Shown here: positions 61,475 through 64,000 of the stretch, piece after piece
How positions within the stretch are numbered: the stretch's first letter is position 1
How the letters are laid out: each line of letters begins with the position of its first letter
DNA from: Paraburkholderia sabiae
GTDB taxonomy: Bacteria > Pseudomonadota > Gammaproteobacteria > Burkholderiales > Burkholderiaceae
DNA: 64,000 bases
NCBI RefSeq assembly: GCF_030412785.1
Contig: NZ_CP125296.1
Location: 1,798,001-1,862,000 of the forward strand
Reading direction: 5' to 3'
The notes under the pieces: generated by a model
The model's input: the letters and a program-made list of their open reading frames with translations, nothing else
The model's database searches: none
Told to the model about the DNA's origin: nothing
Position numbers and translations under genes: made by a program

Positions 61475-62785
61475 ATGCAAGCGGAACTCGAAGCGCGGGT
61501 CTCGCGCAAGCTCATGTGGCGGATCATTCCGTTCGTGATGCTGCTTTACTTCGTCAGTTTTCTCGATCGCGTCAACGTCGGCTTCGCGGCAATGACGATG
61601 AACAAGGCGATCGGTCTTTCGCCGACGGCATTCGGTTTGGGCGGCGGGCTGTTCTTCATCGGCTACTTTCTGTTCGAAGTGCCGTCCAATCTGATCCTGC
61701 ATCGTGTGGGCGCGCGGATCTGGATCGCGCGCGTGATGGTGACGTGGGGCATCGTGTCGGCGGCTTCCGCCTTCGTCACGGGACCGACCAGTTTCTACGT
61801 GCTGCGTTTCGTGCTGGGCGTCGCGGAAGCGGGCTTCTTTCCCGGCATCATTCTGTATCTGAGCCTCTGGTTTCCGGCGAAACAGCGCGCGGCGGCGGCA
61901 GCGTGGTTCATGGCCGCTGCGCCAATTTCGACGGCCATCGGCTCGCCGATCTCCGGCGCGATCATGCAGATGCCGCCGATGTTCGGCCTCGCCGACTGGC
62001 AACTGCTCTACATCATCGAAGCGCTGCCTGCCATCGTGCTCGGCTTCGTCGTGTTGAAGTTCCTCACGGACACGCCGTCCAAAGCGCATTGGCTGCAAGA
62101 CGACGAGCGCACGTGGCTGATCGCGAAGCTCAAGTCCGAAGCCGACGAGCGTAAAGGTCATGCGGGTCACACGGCGGGCGCGTTGAGCGCGTTGCGCGAT
62201 CCGCGTGTGCTGGCGCTCGCGCTGATCTACTTCGGCACGTCGGCAGGCTTGTACACGCTCGGCCTGTGGGCGCCGCTGATCGTCAGGCAGTTCGGCTTCA
62301 GCGCGCTGCAAACGGGCCTGCTCACAGGCATTCCGAGCGTCCTCGCGGTGATCGCGATGGTGTTGTGGGCGCGGCACTCCGACAAGACGGAAGAACGCAC
62401 GTGGCACGTCGTGATTCCGTGCGCGCTGGCATGCGTCGGTTTCATCTTTGCGGGACAGGCCGGCACGGCGTTGCTGATCGTCCTGGCGCTTGTCATCGTC
62501 AACGTCGGCATCAGCGCGGCAAAGGCGCCGCTGTGGGCCATGCCGAGCATGTTCCTGTCCGGTGCGGGCGCCGCAGCGGGTATCGCGATGATCAACTCGG
62601 TCGGCAACCTCGGCGGCTTCGTCGGACCATTCGCGATCGGCTGGCTCAAGAACGTGACGGGCGGTTATTCAGCGGGCCTGTATGTGGTCGGCGCGACGCT
62701 CGCCGTGTCGGCAGCCGTCACGCTGCTGTTGAGCCGCAAGGCCGCGCAGCAACCGGCGACGGCCCGCATGCGGCACGATCATTGA
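61475..62785 (+). CDS. ttuB: MFS tartrate/dicarboxylate transporter (ACS family)
   Basis: A 436-residue 12-helix ACS-type carrier starting MQAELEARVSRKLMWRIIPFVMLLYFVSFLDRVNVGFAAMTMNK, the family hallmark. It is expected to import tartrate or a related acid for the dehydrogenase upstream. An excellent ribosome-binding site (AAGGAGGAG) precedes the ATG. It is the second gene of the operon, 111 bp after ttuC. Confidence 0.85.
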   Translation: MQAELEARVSRKLMWRIIPFVMLLYFVSFLDRVNVGFAAMTMNKAIGLSPTAFGLGGGLFFIGYFLFEVPSNLILHRVGARIWIARVMVTWGIVSAASAFVTGPTSFYVLRFVLGVAEAGFFPGIILYLSLWFPAKQRAAAAAWFMAAAPISTAIGSPISGAIMQMPPMFGLADWQLLYIIEALPAIVLGFVVLKFLTDTPSKAHWLQDDERTWLIAKLKSEADERKGHAGHTAGALSALRDPRVLALALIYFGTSAGLYTLGLWAPLIVRQFGFSALQTGLLTGIPSVLAVIAMVLWARHSDKTEERTWHVVIPCALACVGFIFAGQAGTALLIVLALVIVNVGISAAKAPLWAMPSMFLSGAGAAAGIAMINSVGNLGGFVGPFAIGWLKNVTGGYSAGLYVVGATLAVSAAVTLLLSRKAAQQPATARMRHDH

Positions 62786-62833
62786 GTTTTTCACACGAGC
62801 TTATGACGGGCGGGCCGGCCCGACGTATCGACG

Positions 62834-63013
62834 TCACCGGCCCAACCTTCTGATTTTTTGCTTCCCGTCGCCGAACGCCTTGCGCGCCGTTCCGGCTGCC
62901 TGCTGCAAATCGCCCTTCAGTTGCTGCGTGCGATTGCCCGTCGCCTTGCCGACGACTTCGTTGACCTTGCCCTTCACCTGCTGCGCAACGCCTTTCAGCT
63001 GATCGCGGTTCAT
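62834..63013 (-). CDS. CsbD-family stress protein
   Basis: A 59-residue hydrophilic protein with the CsbD/YjbJ pattern MNRDQLKGVAQQVKGKVNEVVGKATGNRTQQLKGDLQQAAG. These proteins are induced by general stress; their molecular role is not established. The ATG at 63013 has GGGAGAG upstream. It is monocistronic. Confidence 0.9.
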   Translation of the reverse strand: MNRDQLKGVAQQVKGKVNEVVGKATGNRTQQLKGDLQQAAGTARKAFGDGKQKIRRLGR

Positions 63014-63082
63014 GTCGCTCTCCCTGTCGACTGGCGCATCGGCGCCATTCGGACATGAAGCACGCAATTTACGCGCCCGTGT

Positions 63083-63499
63083 TCACGAGTGACGCGTCAA
63101 CATGCACAGTTCACGAAAAGTGCGATGCTGTTCGTCATAGCCCTGCAGCGAGCCCTTGTTCCACGTGACGCGCCGGCGTTGTCTTTCAAGAAAATCTCTC
63201 GCTTCCCTGGACGTGGGTATCCAGAAAACCGAGCTTCGCTGACCGGGCATCTGCCAGCATCGACCTTCGTTTGCAAGCTGGGCCAGTAAAGGATTGATTG
63301 CGTGCACGGTCACGCCAAGTTGTTCGGCTAGCATCGCTGTCGAATATCGAACGCCGGGCTTCATCGCGGCAAGTATGTCGCGCGGTTTAAGACGTTGATG
63401 TGGCGGGTCGGCATCGGCTTGCGTTGCGCTTTTTCTCGCCGTCGCGACCTTCACTGCCGTTGAGCGCACCCGGGACGGGCTTCGTTGAGTAGTGGCCAT
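63083..63499 (-). CDS. Hypothetical DNA-binding-like protein
   Basis: A 138-residue basic protein. A disordered Ser/Thr/Ala-rich N terminus leads to a winged-helix-like part, DILAAMKPGVRYSTAMLAEQLGVTVHAINPLLAQLANEGRCWQMPG, and a basic tail. The helix-turn-helix resemblance is weak and no family is named. The ATG at 63499 with GAGGTG upstream was preferred to a longer start at 63601. Confidence 0.6.
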   Translation of the reverse strand: MATTQRSPSRVRSTAVKVATARKSATQADADPPHQRLKPRDILAAMKPGVRYSTAMLAEQLGVTVHAINPLLAQLANEGRCWQMPGQRSSVFWIPTSREARDFLERQRRRVTWNKGSLQGYDEQHRTFRELCMLTRHS

Positions 63500-63843
63500 C
63501 TTGCACCTCGACACGTTTAGCGCTGTCCCAGCCTGCAATTCCGATGTGCGAGCAACGGAACGCAAACTGTTTCGCAAACAGGGACAGTCGTTGTTTTTCA
63601 CGTAGTGCAGAAAAATAATCTAGTAGTTCTTACCTTTTTTACGACCATCGGTAAGATTTAATCTAGACAAAGCATGTCGATAACTCAAGCTTTCGCGTTC
63701 GCTCACCGAGCAGAGTGGTAACGCCACGCGCCCGCATACGTGCCGACGCGTAACCGGTTTTAGCTGCATCATGGATGGCTCGAAGATGAACCCTTCATGT
63801 GCTACGACCCTCGGATGCAACGAGGACACAACAAGGAGCCATC
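63500..63843. other. Intergenic region (344 bp)
   Basis: No supported gene. An AT-rich section (63600-63680) has ACCTTTTTTACGAC near 63630 and an imperfect dyad AGATTTAATCT near 63655. It should hold promoters for the divergent hypothetical and GNAT genes. Confidence 0.45.
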
Positions 63844-64000
63844 ATGGAAGAAGCGCCGGACATGGCACGCGATTTCATCGTCCGCACGATGAACGCCGAC
63901 GAAGTGACTCTCGCCATCGAATGGGCCGCGCGAGAAGGCTGGAACCCGGGGTTGCACGACGCACACTGTTTTCAGACCGCCGACCCGAATGGCTTCTTCA
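63844..64000 (+). CDS. GNAT-family acetyltransferase, N-terminal part (cut by window)
   Basis: The first 52 codons of a GNAT-type acetyltransferase: MARDFIVRTMNADEVTLAI and EWAAREGWNPGLHDAHCF, the usual N-terminal strand and WNPG motif of this group, which often have two fused domains. The gene continues past the window end, so length and substrate are unknown. The ribosome-binding site AAGGAG is 7 nt upstream. Confidence 0.75.
   Translation, partial: MEEAPDMARDFIVRTMNADEVTLAIEWAAREGWNPGLHDAHCFQTADPNGFF

Noticed and set aside
63620..63829. A 69-codon minus-strand frame before the GNAT gene
   Set aside because: No supporting ribosome-binding site and no motif; it overlaps the expected promoter of the GNAT gene.
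1..64000. tRNA, rRNA, CRISPR arrays, complete insertion sequences or prophage
   Set aside because: No such structures were recognised by reading; small or diverged ones could be missed without a dedicated search.

Overview
The window looks like a chromosomal segment of a high-GC betaproteobacterium of the Burkholderiaceae, most probably Paraburkholderia or a close relative. The evidence is the codon use, the many LysR regulators, a DUF4148 secreted protein, a small H-NS-like protein, a fused NasA nitrate reductase/flavoprotein, and close matches to Burkholderiales families recalled from memory (no search was run). I saw no rRNA, tRNA, CRISPR array, complete insertion sequence or prophage.

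Layout. 0.3-3.8 kb: a FixL/FixJ-type two-component locus with an extra lone receiver. 4-11 kb: H-NS-like and PilZ proteins, a VOC protein, two convergent LysR regulators, small secreted proteins, a thioredoxin-like protein and a D-cysteine desulfhydrase-family enzyme. 11.0-15.4 kb: a bufferin-type RiPP metallophore cluster with two different precursors (BufA1 and BufA2), DoxX, an alpha/beta-hydrolase lacking its nucleophile serine, an MNIO/DUF692 maturase and a DUF2063 partner, followed by an Ohr peroxidase. 15.5-26.8 kb: mmsA with a divergent LysR, a possible toxin/immunity pair, an XRE regulator/epimerase pair, a chemoreceptor and a hybrid kinase. 27-30.6 kb: a hexuronate-type transporter, a LacI regulator and uronate dehydrogenase joined by LacI-type operators. 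31-39 kb: a repeat-containing anchored protein, an SDR/LysR pair, a lipoprotein M1 aminopeptidase and an EAL phosphodiesterase. 39-41.6 kb: a cyanate operon (cynT-cynS-DUF1348, divergent cynR). 41.6-46.4 kb: dctB/dctD-like genes and a 2-hydroxycarboxylate transporter behind a sigma-54 promoter. 47.1-48.5 kb: ohr, a small secreted protein and ohrR. 48.7-57.2 kb: an assimilatory nitrate operon (transporter, nirB, nirD, fused nasA) with a sigma-54 promoter and an NtrC-like enhancer. 57.5-59.1 kb: a DUF6402 protein plus a small membrane-anchored partner, less GC-rich than the surroundings. 59.2-62.8 kb: tartrate/malate dehydrogenase, transporter and regulator. 62.8-64 kb: CsbD, a hypothetical protein and a truncated GNAT gene at the window edge.

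The most interesting observation is regulatory. The promoter of the bufferin cluster and the promoter of the ohr operon 37 kb away share the same architecture: a 24-bp block (21 identities) just upstream of TTGACA, and an identical 11-mer 9 nt downstream of the -10 box. A related block covers the -10 of ohrR. This suggests that the OhrR encoded here also controls the bufferin genes, linking a copper-binding RiPP to organic-hydroperoxide sensing.
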